A DNA stretch of 64,000 nucleotides, taken from assembly GCF_001971785.1 (NCBI RefSeq), contig NZ_CP019389.1, positions 1,313,001 through 1,377,000 of the forward strand. Direction: 5' to 3'. Below the pieces are notes generated by a model. The model searched no databases. It worked only from the letters and a program-made list of their open reading frames with translations, and was not told where the DNA came from. This DNA is from Seonamhaeicola sp. S2-3. GTDB lineage: Bacteria > Bacteroidota > Bacteroidia > Flavobacteriales > Flavobacteriaceae. Numbering within the stretch: position 1 is the first letter of the stretch; each line of letters opens with the position of its first letter. The position numbers were made by a program, and so were the translations under genes. This document shows, piece by piece, positions 35,201 to 44,498 of this stretch.

Positions 35201-37833
35201 CAAGTTCTGGCGATAAGGAAGCTGCTAAAATGCTCATTTTCTCTAGTGATAAAGAAACGTACAATGTGGGAGAAACAGCAAAAGTAACCTTTCAATCTGG
35301 TAACGAAGGACGTGCTTTAGTGAGTATTGAAAATGGTACCGAAGTGATAGATTACCAATGGGTAAAAACGCAAAAAGGTGAAACTACGGTTGCTATTCCT
35401 ATAACTCCAGAAATGGCACCTAATGTATTTATCAACATTTCATTATTGCAACCCCATGCTATAACAGCAAACGATTTACCAATAAGACTTTACGGTGTAA
35501 TACCTATGATGGTTGAAGATCCAAACACCAAACTAGAGCCCCAAATATACATGCCCGATGTACTACAACCAGAACAAGAATTTAAGGTTACGGTTTCTGA
35601 AAAAAACAAAAAACCCATGACCTACACCATTGCTGTAGTAGAAGAAGGGTTGCTAGATTTAACACGTTTTAAAACACCAAATGCATGGAACAGCTTTTAC
35701 GCACGTGAAGCGCTTGGGGTAAAAACTTGGGATGTTTTTGATGATGTAGTAGGAGCCTATTCTGGTAGTATAGACCAAGTATTTGCCATTGGTGGTGATG
35801 GTAGTGCAACTACTGGTAAAAAGAAAAAAGCTAACCGCTTTAAACCTGTAGTGAAGTATTTAGGGCCTTTTAGCTTAAAGAAAGGCGAACAAAAATCGCA
35901 TACTATAAAAATACCAAATTACATTGGCTCTGTAAGAACAATGGTGGTTGCTGGAGACCACACTAATGAAGCTTACGGAAGCACCGACAAAACCGTTCAA
36001 GTTAAAAAACCTTTAATGGTGTTAGCAACGCTTCCGCGAAAATTAAGCCCAGGCGAAAAAGTAACCTTACCAGTAACCATTTTTGCCATGGAACCTAAAG
36101 TTAAAAACGTAAATATTAGCCTAAAATTAAGCAATGGTATTACTATTGAAGGTGAAAAAACAAAACAACTTAGTTTTCCAAAACCTGATGAAAAAATGGC
36201 TTATTTCACCTTAGATGTAAGTAAAGCTAAAGGCATCAATACGGTAGAAATTATTGCAAAAGGTAATGGTGAAACATCTACTTATAAAGTTGAGTTAGAT
36301 GTTGTAAACCCTAATCCGTTTACATCAAAATCTATAGACAAAACACTGGCTGCTAATGCTTCAGAGACAATTACTTTTGAAACCTTTGGTGTAGCCGGAA
36401 CAAATTCGGCTACGGTAGAGTTTTCAACTTTACCTCCAATGGATTTCTCTCGTAGAATGCAATACTTAATTCAGTATCCGCATGGGTGTGTAGAGCAAAC
36501 AACATCAAGCGTATTCCCTCAGTTATTCTTAAGTGATATTTTCGATTTAACTGCCGATAAAAAACAAAAGATTCAAGAAAATATTAAAAACGGTATTAAG
36601 CGTCTTGCTCATTTTCAAAAACCAAATGGCGGATTAAGCTATTGGATAGGTGAAAACAGTACTGATGATTGGGGTACTAGTTACGCAGGTCATTTTATGA
36701 TTGAAGCAGAAAAGAAAGGTTATGTGTTACCACTTACTTTTAAAAGTAATTGGATTACCTACCAAAAACAAGCCGCTAGAGATTGGAGACCAAGCTACAA
36801 ATATTATAATTCTGATGTAGCACAAGCCTACAGATTGTACACTTTAGCATTGGCAGGAAGTCCAGATTTAGCATCTATGAATAGATTGCGTGAGTTTTCA
36901 GAACTATCAAATGATGCCAAATGGCGCTTAGCAGCGGCTTATGCTTTGGCTGGACAAAAAGAAGCTAGCGAACGTATTTCGCAATCGGCTAACATCAATT
37001 TCACACCTAATAAATATGATTATTATTCATACGGTTCGGTTGATAGAAATAGAGCCATGGCTCTAGAAACTATGGTATTAACCAAAGATTCTAAAATGCG
37101 AGAAATAGCCGAATATATTGCCAAAGATTTATCTAGTTCTCGTTGGATGAGTACACAAACCACCGCTTACAGTTTATTGGCTATGGCTAAAATGGTAAAT
37201 GCTAATGGTGGAAAAGCCATAAATATCAACTACTCAATTAATGGATCAAAAGAAACTATTAATACTAAAAATGCCATTGCACAACGCGAATTACAAGTGG
37301 TTGAAGGCACAAACAATATCTCAATTTCAAACAGTAATAATAATGTGGTTTATGTGCGTGTTTTAAACACCGGAAAACTACCTGTTGGACAAGAAATTGC
37401 AGAACAACGCGGACTAAGCATAAGCTATTCATATAAAGATTTGCAAGGCAATACAATTGATGTTGCCAACTTAAAACAAGGGCAAGATTTTATTGCTACA
37501 GTAAAAGTTAACAACCTTAAAAGTGCACCAGTTAAGGATGTGGCTTTAACCCAAATTTTCCCTTCGGGATGGGAAATTGTAAATACCCGGTTTACAGATT
37601 TTGGGGATACAACCTCTAGTGAAGCGCGCTATACAGACATTAGAGACGACCGCGTGAATTTCTATTTTGACTTAAGCAAAAACGGAAATTCTAATAGCAC
37701 CAAAACATTCTCGGTAATGCTAAATGCATCCTACTTAGGGCGCTATTACTTACCTGGAATTCAGGCGGAAGCTATGTATGATAACGACTTTTTAGTGAAA
37801 ACTAAAGGGCAGTGGATTAATGTAAACAAATAA
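32272..37833 (+). CDS. Bacterial alpha-2-macroglobulin family lipoprotein
   Basis: The 1853-residue protein has a lipoprotein signal (VITSC, C19). Successive macroglobulin-like beta domains include the MG signature DRGVYRPGE-like GERGVWRPGDTLHL (~625-640). The thioester motif C1406-V-E-Q1409 sits in YPHGCVEQTT, and an alpha-alpha toroid follows. The intact CxEQ suggests a working thioester able to trap proteases covalently in the periplasm. A short Asp/Glu-rich loop lies at ~460-490. It precedes an SH3-domain gene and pbpC; A2M next to PBP1C is a well-known bacterial pairing thought to protect the envelope when the wall is breached. Confidence 0.95.
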   Translation: MYLKKLFIAFLVVSVITSCKEKTVETDNIFKYRDYISYTTSGITSVVKPIQINLAKPVDGWEMHQEITDNIINIKPHVEGTLKVGNNQTLIFTPDEYLDASTEYTVTVKLSEIYKDIPSDFKNYTFQFKTITPSFNVVTNNLQSYSKNWQYIEGVIKSADLISIENAKKLITAKQNGKNLNIVFNESYKNNTVFEFKIDSINRVIEDSNIKVSWNGKVIDADNNKGENTIVIPGINNFTITKTEVVQLPEQYLLINFSDPLKKQQNFDGLVSIQNAKNPKYVVDGNVLKVYPSSKLVGNIQVDVFQGIKNTDGFKLKKPFSKTVAFQSLKPQVRLLNSGSILPNSQELKFNFEAVNLSAVDVRIIKIFEDNVLQFLQDNNLNSNNQYNIKKVGRRIAKQTIQLQTAAENTGKWKAYSIDLSNYFKADIGAIYRVELSFNKSYSLYDCEANTNTSNTDEDTYYEDDFYEDDNPDSENEELREEKYWDNLLYRYKNYTYNWREENNPCHEAYYNQNKIVSQNLIASNLGVIAKLGTNKSYFFAVTNILTTQPEANAKVTLYNFQQQELASATTDKDGLTIIDADKHASFAIISKGNNITYVRLYDGNALSLSKFDVSGRKLQRGLKGYIYGERGVWRPGDTLHLAFMLNDNANKLPKGHPVKLEITDPNGKLVFKKVTSYNLNNVYKFTVPTTAEDKTGNYNAKVSVGGATFHKGLKIETVKPNRLKIKIDFEDDVLTATKPLTGNLDVKWLHGAPGKNLKTEVKVKFTSTNAGFKNYKNYVFNDPTRNFSSEEFNVFEGKVNAEGLANINKKINIKKKAPGMLNAQFLVRAFENGGDFSIDAFTKKYAPYSSFVGLRSPKGNAYGSYFTDENQTFDVVVVDAQGNPIKRNNLQVKVYKIEWRWWWNSSYDNLSSYVSSSYHRPYSTSKINTNANGKASFTINVPNHDRGRYLIRIEDPVSGHATGRTAYFYKNWWQNASSGDKEAAKMLIFSSDKETYNVGETAKVTFQSGNEGRALVSIENGTEVIDYQWVKTQKGETTVAIPITPEMAPNVFINISLLQPHAITANDLPIRLYGVIPMMVEDPNTKLEPQIYMPDVLQPEQEFKVTVSEKNKKPMTYTIAVVEEGLLDLTRFKTPNAWNSFYAREALGVKTWDVFDDVVGAYSGSIDQVFAIGGDGSATTGKKKKANRFKPVVKYLGPFSLKKGEQKSHTIKIPNYIGSVRTMVVAGDHTNEAYGSTDKTVQVKKPLMVLATLPRKLSPGEKVTLPVTIFAMEPKVKNVNISLKLSNGITIEGEKTKQLSFPKPDEKMAYFTLDVSKAKGINTVEIIAKGNGETSTYKVELDVVNPNPFTSKSIDKTLAANASETITFETFGVAGTNSATVEFSTLPPMDFSRRMQYLIQYPHGCVEQTTSSVFPQLFLSDIFDLTADKKQKIQENIKNGIKRLAHFQKPNGGLSYWIGENSTDDWGTSYAGHFMIEAEKKGYVLPLTFKSNWITYQKQAARDWRPSYKYYNSDVAQAYRLYTLALAGSPDLASMNRLREFSELSNDAKWRLAAAYALAGQKEASERISQSANINFTPNKYDYYSYGSVDRNRAMALETMVLTKDSKMREIAEYIAKDLSSSRWMSTQTTAYSLLAMAKMVNANGGKAININYSINGSKETINTKNAIAQRELQVVEGTNNISISNSNNNVVYVRVLNTGKLPVGQEIAEQRGLSISYSYKDLQGNTIDVANLKQGQDFIATVKVNNLKSAPVKDVALTQIFPSGWEIVNTRFTDFGDTTSSEARYTDIRDDRVNFYFDLSKNGNSNSTKTFSVMLNASYLGRYYLPGIQAEAMYDNDFLVKTKGQWINVNK

Positions 37834-37853
37834 CGTTATCTAAAAAGTTATAG

Positions 37854-37980
37854 TTGTCATTCTGAACTATTCACTAAGTACAATCCAAGTGTTGTTCAGA
37901 GTCTCATCACATAGATTATTAATCTTTTTTGAGAACCCAGAATAAATTTGGGTTAACACTACCTATGCTTAATAGATAAC
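37854..37980. repeat. Dispersed TCATTCTGAAC...TTCAGAGTCTCA element
   Basis: The gap between the A2M and SH3 genes carries GTCATTCTGAAC (from 37856) and TTCAGAGTCTCATC (from ~37895). A hairpin AACCCA/TGGGTT (37934-37954) follows, and a 7-bp inverted repeat GTTATCT (37835) / AGATAAC (37974) flanks the whole. A shorter relative lies at 53434-53460. It looks like a REP-like intergenic repeat. Confidence 0.45.
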
Positions 37981-37999
37981 AAAAAAAAACTTTAAAAAA

Positions 38000-38869
38000 A
38001 TGAAAAAATATATTTATATAATAGCAGTATTAATAACATTCAATATTGCTAAAGCACAAGAAATAAGATATGTAAACGCCGATAATGGTTTGTTTTTAAG
38101 AGACAACCCTAGTCAAGATTCAAAACGTATAGATAAACTAGCTTATGGAACCACGCTAGAAATAACAGAACGTACAAACTTAAAACTTGATGTTAAAGAT
38201 GATAACAACATTGTTTCTGGAGAATGGGTAAAAGTAACCTGTAAAGATGATATTTACAACAACCGTTCTGGTTACGTATTTAATGGTTTTTTAACTGAAA
38301 ATAAAATAGAAAAACGCTTTACTGTAGGTTTTGATGACTTTACTTTAGAATTTGAAAATTTAAATGCCGAAATTATTGGCGATGAGCAAGTCTCAACACA
38401 TTCAAATAATACTGTTGATGCCATTCTTGAAATGGGCGAAACACTTGAAGGCAAAACCATTCGTGTTAGACATCATTCAAAATACAAAAGCATAAAAGTG
38501 TTTCAAAGACATGAAAATAGCATCTCTATTCAAGCCGAAGGTCCGCATTGTGATTTAATAGATTGGAAACATTTTTATTCTGCTTGGGCTCCTTTAAAAG
38601 CTAGTAAAAAAACAGGCACTTTTGAAACCATAACCTACAGCAACAAAGCTCAAAATAAATTTATAAACGTTGATATTTCAGAATTTAAAAATGCCGTAAA
38701 AGAGCATTGTGGCGATGTATGGTATAATATGATTAAAGACGATAAAAAAATTAACAAAGGCGCCTCTACAATTGGTATTAGTAAAATATATTTTAAAGTT
38801 ATTTTTACCACCATGTATGATGAAAATATTGAAAAAATTGTTGCTTTTAATGTGCCTATGGGCTGTTAA
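38000..38869 (+). CDS. Secreted SH3-domain protein
   Basis: The 289-residue protein has a signal peptide (MKKYIYIIAVLITFNIAKAQ) and a bacterial SH3 domain (~22-95, ADNGLFLRDNPSQDSKRIDKLAYGT...EWVKV). The following ~190 residues I do not recognise; they include a conserved-looking CDLIDWKHFYSAWAPLKA. Bacterial SH3 domains often bind the cell wall. Its place between the A2M and PBP1C genes suggests an envelope role. Confidence 0.7.
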   Translation: MKKYIYIIAVLITFNIAKAQEIRYVNADNGLFLRDNPSQDSKRIDKLAYGTTLEITERTNLKLDVKDDNNIVSGEWVKVTCKDDIYNNRSGYVFNGFLTENKIEKRFTVGFDDFTLEFENLNAEIIGDEQVSTHSNNTVDAILEMGETLEGKTIRVRHHSKYKSIKVFQRHENSISIQAEGPHCDLIDWKHFYSAWAPLKASKKTGTFETITYSNKAQNKFINVDISEFKNAVKEHCGDVWYNMIKDDKKINKGASTIGISKIYFKVIFTTMYDENIEKIVAFNVPMGC

Positions 38870-38983
38870 TATTAAATCATATTTTCAAATAAAAACAACT
38901 AAAGTAATCTTATAAATCATTTTAGTTCTATTTATTACTAGATTGCTTCACGCATTCTAAATGACTAATAAAAACAATAAAAA

Positions 38984-41335
38984 TTGAATAAAATAATAGG
39001 CTACATAAAAAAACGTAAGGTTAGATTTTCCTTCTTAGCCATACTTTTGGTAGCCTACTATTTTTGTTTACCAAAGCAGCTTTTTAAAACACCAACCTCA
39101 ACGGTAATAACCAGTTCAAACAACACGCTTATTGGCGCTAAAATAGCCAGTGATGGTCAATGGCGTTTTCCGCATAACGATAGCATACCCGAAAAATTTA
39201 AAACCTGTATTATTCAGTTTGAAGATGAATATTTTTATAAACATCCAGGTTTTAATCCTATCTCAATTTTTAAAGCTTTAAGAGACAATCTAAAATCGGG
39301 CTCTATAAAACGTGGTGGCAGCACCATTACACAACAGGTAATTAGATTATCAAGACAAGGAAAACCAAGAACTTATTTTGAAAAATTAAAAGAACTCATT
39401 TTAGCCACACGCTTAGAACTAAGAACCTCAAAAGAAAAAATTTTAAGCTACTACGCAAGCAATGCGCCCTTTGGTGGCAACGTAGTTGGTTTAGATGCCG
39501 CGTCATGGCGCTATTTTAATCAAAGTCCTTACAATTTATCTTGGGCAGAAAGTGCTACTTTAGCTGTTTTACCTAATGCACCAAGTTTAATTTATCCGGG
39601 TAAAAACGAAATACATTTACGTAACAAACGCAATACACTACTTCAAAAATTACTTCAAAATAATATTATAGACTCATTAACTTATAATTTATCTATTGCT
39701 GAAGATTTACCACAAAAACCCTACCCATTACCTCAAATTGCACCGCATTTGTTGCAAAAATTATCTAAAACACATACAGGTGAAGCCTTAAAAACTACCA
39801 TTGATGTTTCACTTCAAAAACAAGTAAATACCATTGTAAAACAGCATTATTCGGTTTTAAGTCAAAATGAAATTCATAATGCCGCAGTGTTAGTTTTAAA
39901 CGTAAAAACCAGACAAGTTTTGGCTTATGTTGGCAACACACCAACTACCAAAACACACCAAAAAGATGTTGATATTATTGATAAACCCAGAAGCACGGGT
40001 AGTATTTTAAAACCCTTTTTATACGCTGCCATGTTAGATGCCGGCGATATATTGCCCAATACTTTGGTAGCCGATATACCTAGCCAGTTTGGAAGCTACA
40101 ACCCTGAAAATTTCAACAAAACCTATGCAGGTGCAATTCCTGCAAGTAAAGCACTTTCACAGTCTTTAAACGTGCCTTCGGTTAGAATGCTACAAGAGTT
40201 TGGTTTAGATAGGTTTCATCATTATTTAAAAGCATTAAAATTAAAAGACTTAAAATATAATGCTAATCATTATGGGTTGTCTTTAATTCTTGGCGGAGCC
40301 GAAAGTAATCTTTGGGATTTATGTAAAAGTTATGCTGCCATGGCTTCAACTTTAAATCATTTTTCTGAAACTTCAAGTGAATATTATTCTAATGAATTTT
40401 GCGAACCAACCTTGTTTGCATCAAAAACAGTAGATTTTGGAGACCTTCAATCTGAAAAAACATTATTTGATGCCGCTTCTATTTACTTAACTTTTGAAAG
40501 CTTAAAACAAGTAAACAGACCCGAAGGTGATGAAAATTGGGAGTTTTTTGATGATTCTAAACAAATAGCTTGGAAAACCGGTACCAGTTTTGGTTTTAGA
40601 GATGCTTGGGCTATTGGCTCTACTAAAGATTATGTTGTGGGCGTATGGGTTGGAAATGCTGATGGTGAAGGCAGACCCGGATTAGTAGGCGTGCAAACTG
40701 CCGCACCTATACTTTTTGAAGTTTTTAATTTACTACCAAAAAGCCAATGGTTTGCCAAACCATTTGATGAAATGCAAGCAATTACCATTTGTAAACAAAG
40801 CGGTTATAGAGCATCTCCAAACTGTAACGATACTGAAAACACTTATGTTCAATTAAGCGGACTAAAAACTAAACCTTGCCCGTACCATATTTTGGTTCAT
40901 TTAGATAGTACTAAAACCTATCAAATAAATGCATCTTGCGAAGATGTAAGCAATATAAAACACACTTCTTGGTTTGTATTGCCACCGTTAATGGCGCATT
41001 ATTACAAAACTAACAACCCGTTTTATAAAACATTACCACCTTTTAGAAATGATTGTTTAGGCAACACAACTATTTCTATGCAATTTATTTATCCAAAAGA
41101 CAATAACACTATTTATTTGCCTAAAAATTTTGATGGGGATACCAACCAACTTATATTAAAAGTAGCACATTCAAAACCTGAAAGCACACTGTTTTGGTAC
41201 ATAGATAATCATTTTATTGGTAGTACTAAAGACATTCATGAACTTGCTATTTTACCCAAACAAGGCAAGCACACTTTAACAGTGGTTGATGCATTTGGTA
41301 ATGATGCTAAATGTGTGTTTAAAGTATCTAAATAA
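38984..41335 (+). CDS. pbpC: Penicillin-binding protein 1C (bifunctional)
   Basis: The protein has 783 residues. The start is a TTG (an in-frame TAA lies two codons upstream), followed by a basic-hydrophobic anchor (~12-30). The glycosyltransferase domain has FEDEYFYKHPGF (E80-E82) and RGGSTITQQV. The transpeptidase domain has S340-x-x-K343, SxN in SQSLN and KTG in WKTGTS. A C-terminal BiPBP_C domain (~690-780) ends it. It polymerises and may crosslink peptidoglycan at the inner membrane. It pairs functionally with the A2M gene just upstream. Confidence 0.95.
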   Translation: MNKIIGYIKKRKVRFSFLAILLVAYYFCLPKQLFKTPTSTVITSSNNTLIGAKIASDGQWRFPHNDSIPEKFKTCIIQFEDEYFYKHPGFNPISIFKALRDNLKSGSIKRGGSTITQQVIRLSRQGKPRTYFEKLKELILATRLELRTSKEKILSYYASNAPFGGNVVGLDAASWRYFNQSPYNLSWAESATLAVLPNAPSLIYPGKNEIHLRNKRNTLLQKLLQNNIIDSLTYNLSIAEDLPQKPYPLPQIAPHLLQKLSKTHTGEALKTTIDVSLQKQVNTIVKQHYSVLSQNEIHNAAVLVLNVKTRQVLAYVGNTPTTKTHQKDVDIIDKPRSTGSILKPFLYAAMLDAGDILPNTLVADIPSQFGSYNPENFNKTYAGAIPASKALSQSLNVPSVRMLQEFGLDRFHHYLKALKLKDLKYNANHYGLSLILGGAESNLWDLCKSYAAMASTLNHFSETSSEYYSNEFCEPTLFASKTVDFGDLQSEKTLFDAASIYLTFESLKQVNRPEGDENWEFFDDSKQIAWKTGTSFGFRDAWAIGSTKDYVVGVWVGNADGEGRPGLVGVQTAAPILFEVFNLLPKSQWFAKPFDEMQAITICKQSGYRASPNCNDTENTYVQLSGLKTKPCPYHILVHLDSTKTYQINASCEDVSNIKHTSWFVLPPLMAHYYKTNNPFYKTLPPFRNDCLGNTTISMQFIYPKDNNTIYLPKNFDGDTNQLILKVAHSKPESTLFWYIDNHFIGSTKDIHELAILPKQGKHTLTVVDAFGNDAKCVFKVSK

Positions 41336-42214
41336 CTAGTTTTTTATAACCGTTTTAATTATAGCATGATCACTTTTAAAAGTACTTACTTTTTCGGTTT
41401 TTAAAATTTCTAAATCTTTTGAAACCCAAATATGATCTAGAGATAATAGCGGAATATTATAAAACCAGGTTTCTCTAAAACCAAATCCTTTTTTATTAAA
41501 AGCATGATTAAAATGTTCTTTTATGGGTGTTAAAAACTTCGATTCATACGGAACATTAAAATCGCCCAACACCAAGGTTTTTTGTTTTTTTGTAATGGCT
41601 TTGTTTACAAAGTCTGTTTCCCAACTTCTAGGAACATCAATGCTTGCAGAAACATCTACAGCATAGAAATTAATATTATGAGTTTCAAAATTAATAACTG
41701 AAGAACCATATTTTGATGGCATAACCTCTTTAACTTGTATAGGGTTTTTGGAAAATATACCTACTTCTTCTTCATTACTTTCATAGAAATAATATTCAGG
41801 ATATTTCTTTTTGGCTTCATCTAAATAATCACCGTGATATTCAACCAAAACCACTACATCAGGAATGCTTCCAACCCCTTTAAAAACATCTTCAAATTCT
41901 CTATAATGAGAGGCATTCCAAAACACAATTTCTAAATCTGTTTCATCAAAATTTTCAGCTATATGTATTTTAAAACTTCTGCTTAACCAAATAATTAAAA
42001 AAATGCCTGCTAAATACAAATTATACTTTCTAAATTTCTTGCTAAGGAAAACAGAAAGTACCAAAACTATAATGATAATGATAGGGAGTGGAAACGTATA
42101 ATAATACAAAGAGGTTTGGTAAGTATGCTCTTTGATTATAAAATGAATACCTATTAATGCTAATATTATTATAACATTAATAATAAAAATAATGGGGCGA
42201 AAAATTTTAAGCAT
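41336..42214 (-). CDS. Membrane endonuclease/exonuclease/phosphatase (EEP) family protein
   Basis: I place the start at the ATG at 42214, which overlaps the upstream stop by one base (TAATG), giving 292 residues. A longer frame from 42247 exists but would overlap the preceding gene by 34 bases. Two to three membrane helices (~8-28, ~38-58, ~62-80) precede an EEP domain with VVLVEYHG, VLGDFNVPY, SLDHIWVS and KSDHAII, the metal and catalytic residues of the DNase I-like fold. The domain faces outward, as in other membrane EEP proteins. The substrate (nucleic acid or phospholipid-type phosphodiester) is unknown. Confidence 0.85.
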   Translation of the reverse strand: MLKIFRPIIFIINVIIILALIGIHFIIKEHTYQTSLYYYTFPLPIIIIIVLVLSVFLSKKFRKYNLYLAGIFLIIWLSRSFKIHIAENFDETDLEIVFWNASHYREFEDVFKGVGSIPDVVVLVEYHGDYLDEAKKKYPEYYFYESNEEEVGIFSKNPIQVKEVMPSKYGSSVINFETHNINFYAVDVSASIDVPRSWETDFVNKAITKKQKTLVLGDFNVPYESKFLTPIKEHFNHAFNKKGFGFRETWFYNIPLLSLDHIWVSKDLEILKTEKVSTFKSDHAIIKTVIKN

Positions 42215-42756
42215 TAGCGTAACGGAAAGCCTTTTGCTGCGTACCACGGATGAATTTCAACTTCTATTCTTCCAGCTTTAACGGCTGGGTCAGATTTTGC
42301 TAAACTATCTGCCATTTTTAGGGTTGGCACGTTGTAAATGGTTATACCTCTAATATCACCATCATCACCAAATGGCCCAGAAATATCGGCATAACCTAAC
42401 TCGTACATTTTACCTAAATGTGCTAAATGTCCTTCTTGAATAAGTGCTGCCTCTTCTTCGTTTTGATTTCTAATGGGACCTCGTTTTAAAAAAGCCATAA
42501 AATATTGTTGCATTAAGATAGTATCTTGCGTTTTTTCATCTACATAATCAAAAACCTTAAAACCTTTTGAGGTAAGTTCTTCTTTTATTTGCTGGGTTGT
42601 TTTTTTAACTGGAGTTTCTTCAACAACGTCTATTTTAGTTGAATCTACTTCTATATCAATCTTGTCATTAGCGTCTGTTGAATTTGTTTTAGGTGCTTCT
42701 TTACAAGACATGAAACAAGCTAAAACAGATAGAGTTATTAATAGTTTTTTCATCAT
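42214..42756 (-). CDS. YciI-like domain lipoprotein
   Basis: The 180-residue protein has a lipoprotein signal (ACFMSC, C18), an acidic linker and a C-terminal YCII-related domain (~80-180). That domain shows QQYFMAFLKRGPIRNQNEEEAALIQEGHLAHLGKM and ends SDPAVKAGRIEVEIHPWYA. YciI domains have a ferredoxin-like fold with a His/Asp pair (H in GHLAHL, D in SDPAV). Function in lipoproteins is unknown. It lies four bases after the CYTH gene and overlaps the EEP gene, so the three form one operon. Confidence 0.8.
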   Translation of the reverse strand: MMKKLLITLSVLACFMSCKEAPKTNSTDANDKIDIEVDSTKIDVVEETPVKKTTQQIKEELTSKGFKVFDYVDEKTQDTILMQQYFMAFLKRGPIRNQNEEEAALIQEGHLAHLGKMYELGYADISGPFGDDGDIRGITIYNVPTLKMADSLAKSDPAVKAGRIEVEIHPWYAAKGFPLR

Positions 42757-42760
42757 ATTT

Positions 42761-43234
42761 TTATTTTTCCCAATTGCAATAAGGATTTTTACTGAGTTGA
42801 GAGTTATAATATTTTACATTTCCGGTTACTTCTTTTCCCAACCAATCTGGTTTTTCAAAGGTTTCGTTTTCAGAGTTTAATTCAACCTCGGCTATAATTA
42901 AGCCTTCATTATCTCCAAAAAACTCATCTATCTCAAAAGTATGATTTTTTAGCTGCACCTCATAACGAATTTTATCAATCACTCCTGATTCACAAAGATT
43001 TAACAATTTTTTAGCATCGGTATCTAATATTTTGGTTTCCCATTCAAAACGTGTTAAACCATCATCTGATGATTTTCCTTTTACGGTTAAAAAACCTTGG
43101 TTCCCTTTTAACCTTACCCTTACAGTTCGTTCTTTATGGGTGTTTAAAAAGCCTTGAATTATTCTAGTTTCTTTAAAAGCGTCTTTTTTAAAAGCATTAG
43201 AATTTACCAAAAATTTACGTTCTATTTCTATCAT
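42761..43234 (-). CDS. CYTH domain protein (triphosphate tunnel metalloenzyme)
   Basis: The 157-residue protein opens with the ExExK signature (E3, E5, K7 in MIEIERKFLV). Alternating basic and acidic strand residues follow (TVRVRLKGNQGFLTVKG, RFEWETKI, IAEVELNSE). CYTH/TTM enzymes hydrolyse inorganic or thiamine triphosphate, or act as adenylate cyclases. The length and the end KPDWLGKEVT fit the short bacterial CYTH group whose members act on triphosphate. It is divergent from dinB, with 54 bases between. Confidence 0.9.
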   Translation of the reverse strand: MIEIERKFLVNSNAFKKDAFKETRIIQGFLNTHKERTVRVRLKGNQGFLTVKGKSSDDGLTRFEWETKILDTDAKKLLNLCESGVIDKIRYEVQLKNHTFEIDEFFGDNEGLIIAEVELNSENETFEKPDWLGKEVTGNVKYYNSQLSKNPYCNWEK

Positions 43235-43288
43235 TCAATTTTAAAAAGAAGGTTATACTAAAAAGTATTTAATGTCTAAATTTACAGT

Positions 43289-44389
43289 ATGTATGTGGAT
43301 TTACCAATACGAAAAATTATTCATGTTGATATGGATGCGTTTTATGCCTCTGTTGAGCAAATGGACAACCCTAAATTAAAAGGAAAACCCATTGCTGTTG
43401 GTGGTGGCGGTAAGCGTGGTGTGGTAAGTGCCGCTAGTTATGAAGCCAGAACATTTGGTGTTAAAAGTGCCATGTCTGGTAGATTAGCAGCAAAATTGTG
43501 TCCTGAACTTATTTTTGTAAAACCTAATTTTGAGCGCTATTCTGAAATTTCTAAGCGTATTAGAAAAATATTTTTTGATTATACAGATTTAGTAGAGCCT
43601 CTCTCATTAGACGAAGCTTACTTAGATGTTACTGAAAACAAAAAAGGCAACCCAAGTGCTACCCTAATTGCAAAAGAAATTAGAGATAGAATTTTAAACG
43701 AAATTGGATTAACGGCTTCGGCTGGTATTTCTATTAATAAATTTATTGCCAAAATTGCAAGCGATTACAATAAACCTAACGGACAAAAAACGGTTAACCC
43801 AGAAGAAGTAATAGAATTTTTAGAGCAACTAGACATTAGAAAGTTTTACGGCGTTGGCAAAGTAACGGCCGAAAAAATGTACCAAAAAGGTATTTTTACT
43901 GGTGCTGATTTAAAACAAAAATCATTAGAGTATTTAGATGCCAATTTTGGTAAATCTGGCAGGTATTATTACCACATTGTAAGAGGTATTCACACTAGCG
44001 AAGTTAAACCCCACCGTACTAGAAAAAGTTTAGCTGCCGAACGTACATTTAGTGAAAACCTATCTAGCGAAGTTTTTATGCTAGATAAATTAGACCACAT
44101 TGCCACAGAAGTTTCAAAACGCTTAACAAAGAGTAATGTAGCAGGTAAAACAGTAACCCTAAAAATTAAATACAGTGATTTTACGTTGCAAACTCGCAGC
44201 AAAACACTACCATATTTTATAAACGATAAAAGTGTAATATTAGAAACTGCTAAGGAGTTATTATACCAAGAAAAACTACAAAATTCTGTAAGGCTTTTAG
44301 GCATTTCATTATCAAATTTAAATACAGAAAAGCCAAAAAAAACACAAGAGAAAAAAAGCATAAGTGTACAATTAAAATTTGGATTTTAA
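43289..44389 (+). CDS. dinB: DNA polymerase IV (Y family)
   Basis: The 366-residue protein has the Y-family catalytic carboxylates D14 (HVDMDAFYASVEQ) and D108-E109 (SLDEAYLDVT). Helix-hairpin-helix and little-finger domains follow. The C-terminus KSISVQLKFGF is a good clamp-binding-like tail (QLKFGF). It performs error-prone translesion synthesis. The short divergent gap to the CYTH gene shows no clear LexA-type palindrome. Confidence 0.96.
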   Translation: MYVDLPIRKIIHVDMDAFYASVEQMDNPKLKGKPIAVGGGGKRGVVSAASYEARTFGVKSAMSGRLAAKLCPELIFVKPNFERYSEISKRIRKIFFDYTDLVEPLSLDEAYLDVTENKKGNPSATLIAKEIRDRILNEIGLTASAGISINKFIAKIASDYNKPNGQKTVNPEEVIEFLEQLDIRKFYGVGKVTAEKMYQKGIFTGADLKQKSLEYLDANFGKSGRYYYHIVRGIHTSEVKPHRTRKSLAAERTFSENLSSEVFMLDKLDHIATEVSKRLTKSNVAGKTVTLKIKYSDFTLQTRSKTLPYFINDKSVILETAKELLYQEKLQNSVRLLGISLSNLNTEKPKKTQEKKSISVQLKFGF

Positions 44390-44444
44390 TTTTTAAAACA
44401 AAAAACGCTTATTTAAATTCATTCTAAAAAAACGTTTGTTTTTA

Positions 44445-44475
44445 TTTGGATTTAGTCTAAATAAGTATATTTTTG
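44445..44475 (+). promoter_or_regulatory. Promoter of TonB receptor-DUF4374 operon
   Basis: TTTG at 44445-44448, 19 bases, then TATTTTTG at 44468-44475 is a perfect Bacteroidota match. The start site would be near 44482, downstream of the longest open frame's first codon, which decides the receptor start. Confidence 0.55.
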
Positions 44476-44498
44476 CCCAAAATAAAAAAACTGTTATT

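Noticed and set aside
42215-42247. Longer start for the EEP-family gene
   Set aside because: The 42214 ATG gives a one-base overlap with the upstream stop and a proper membrane-segment start.
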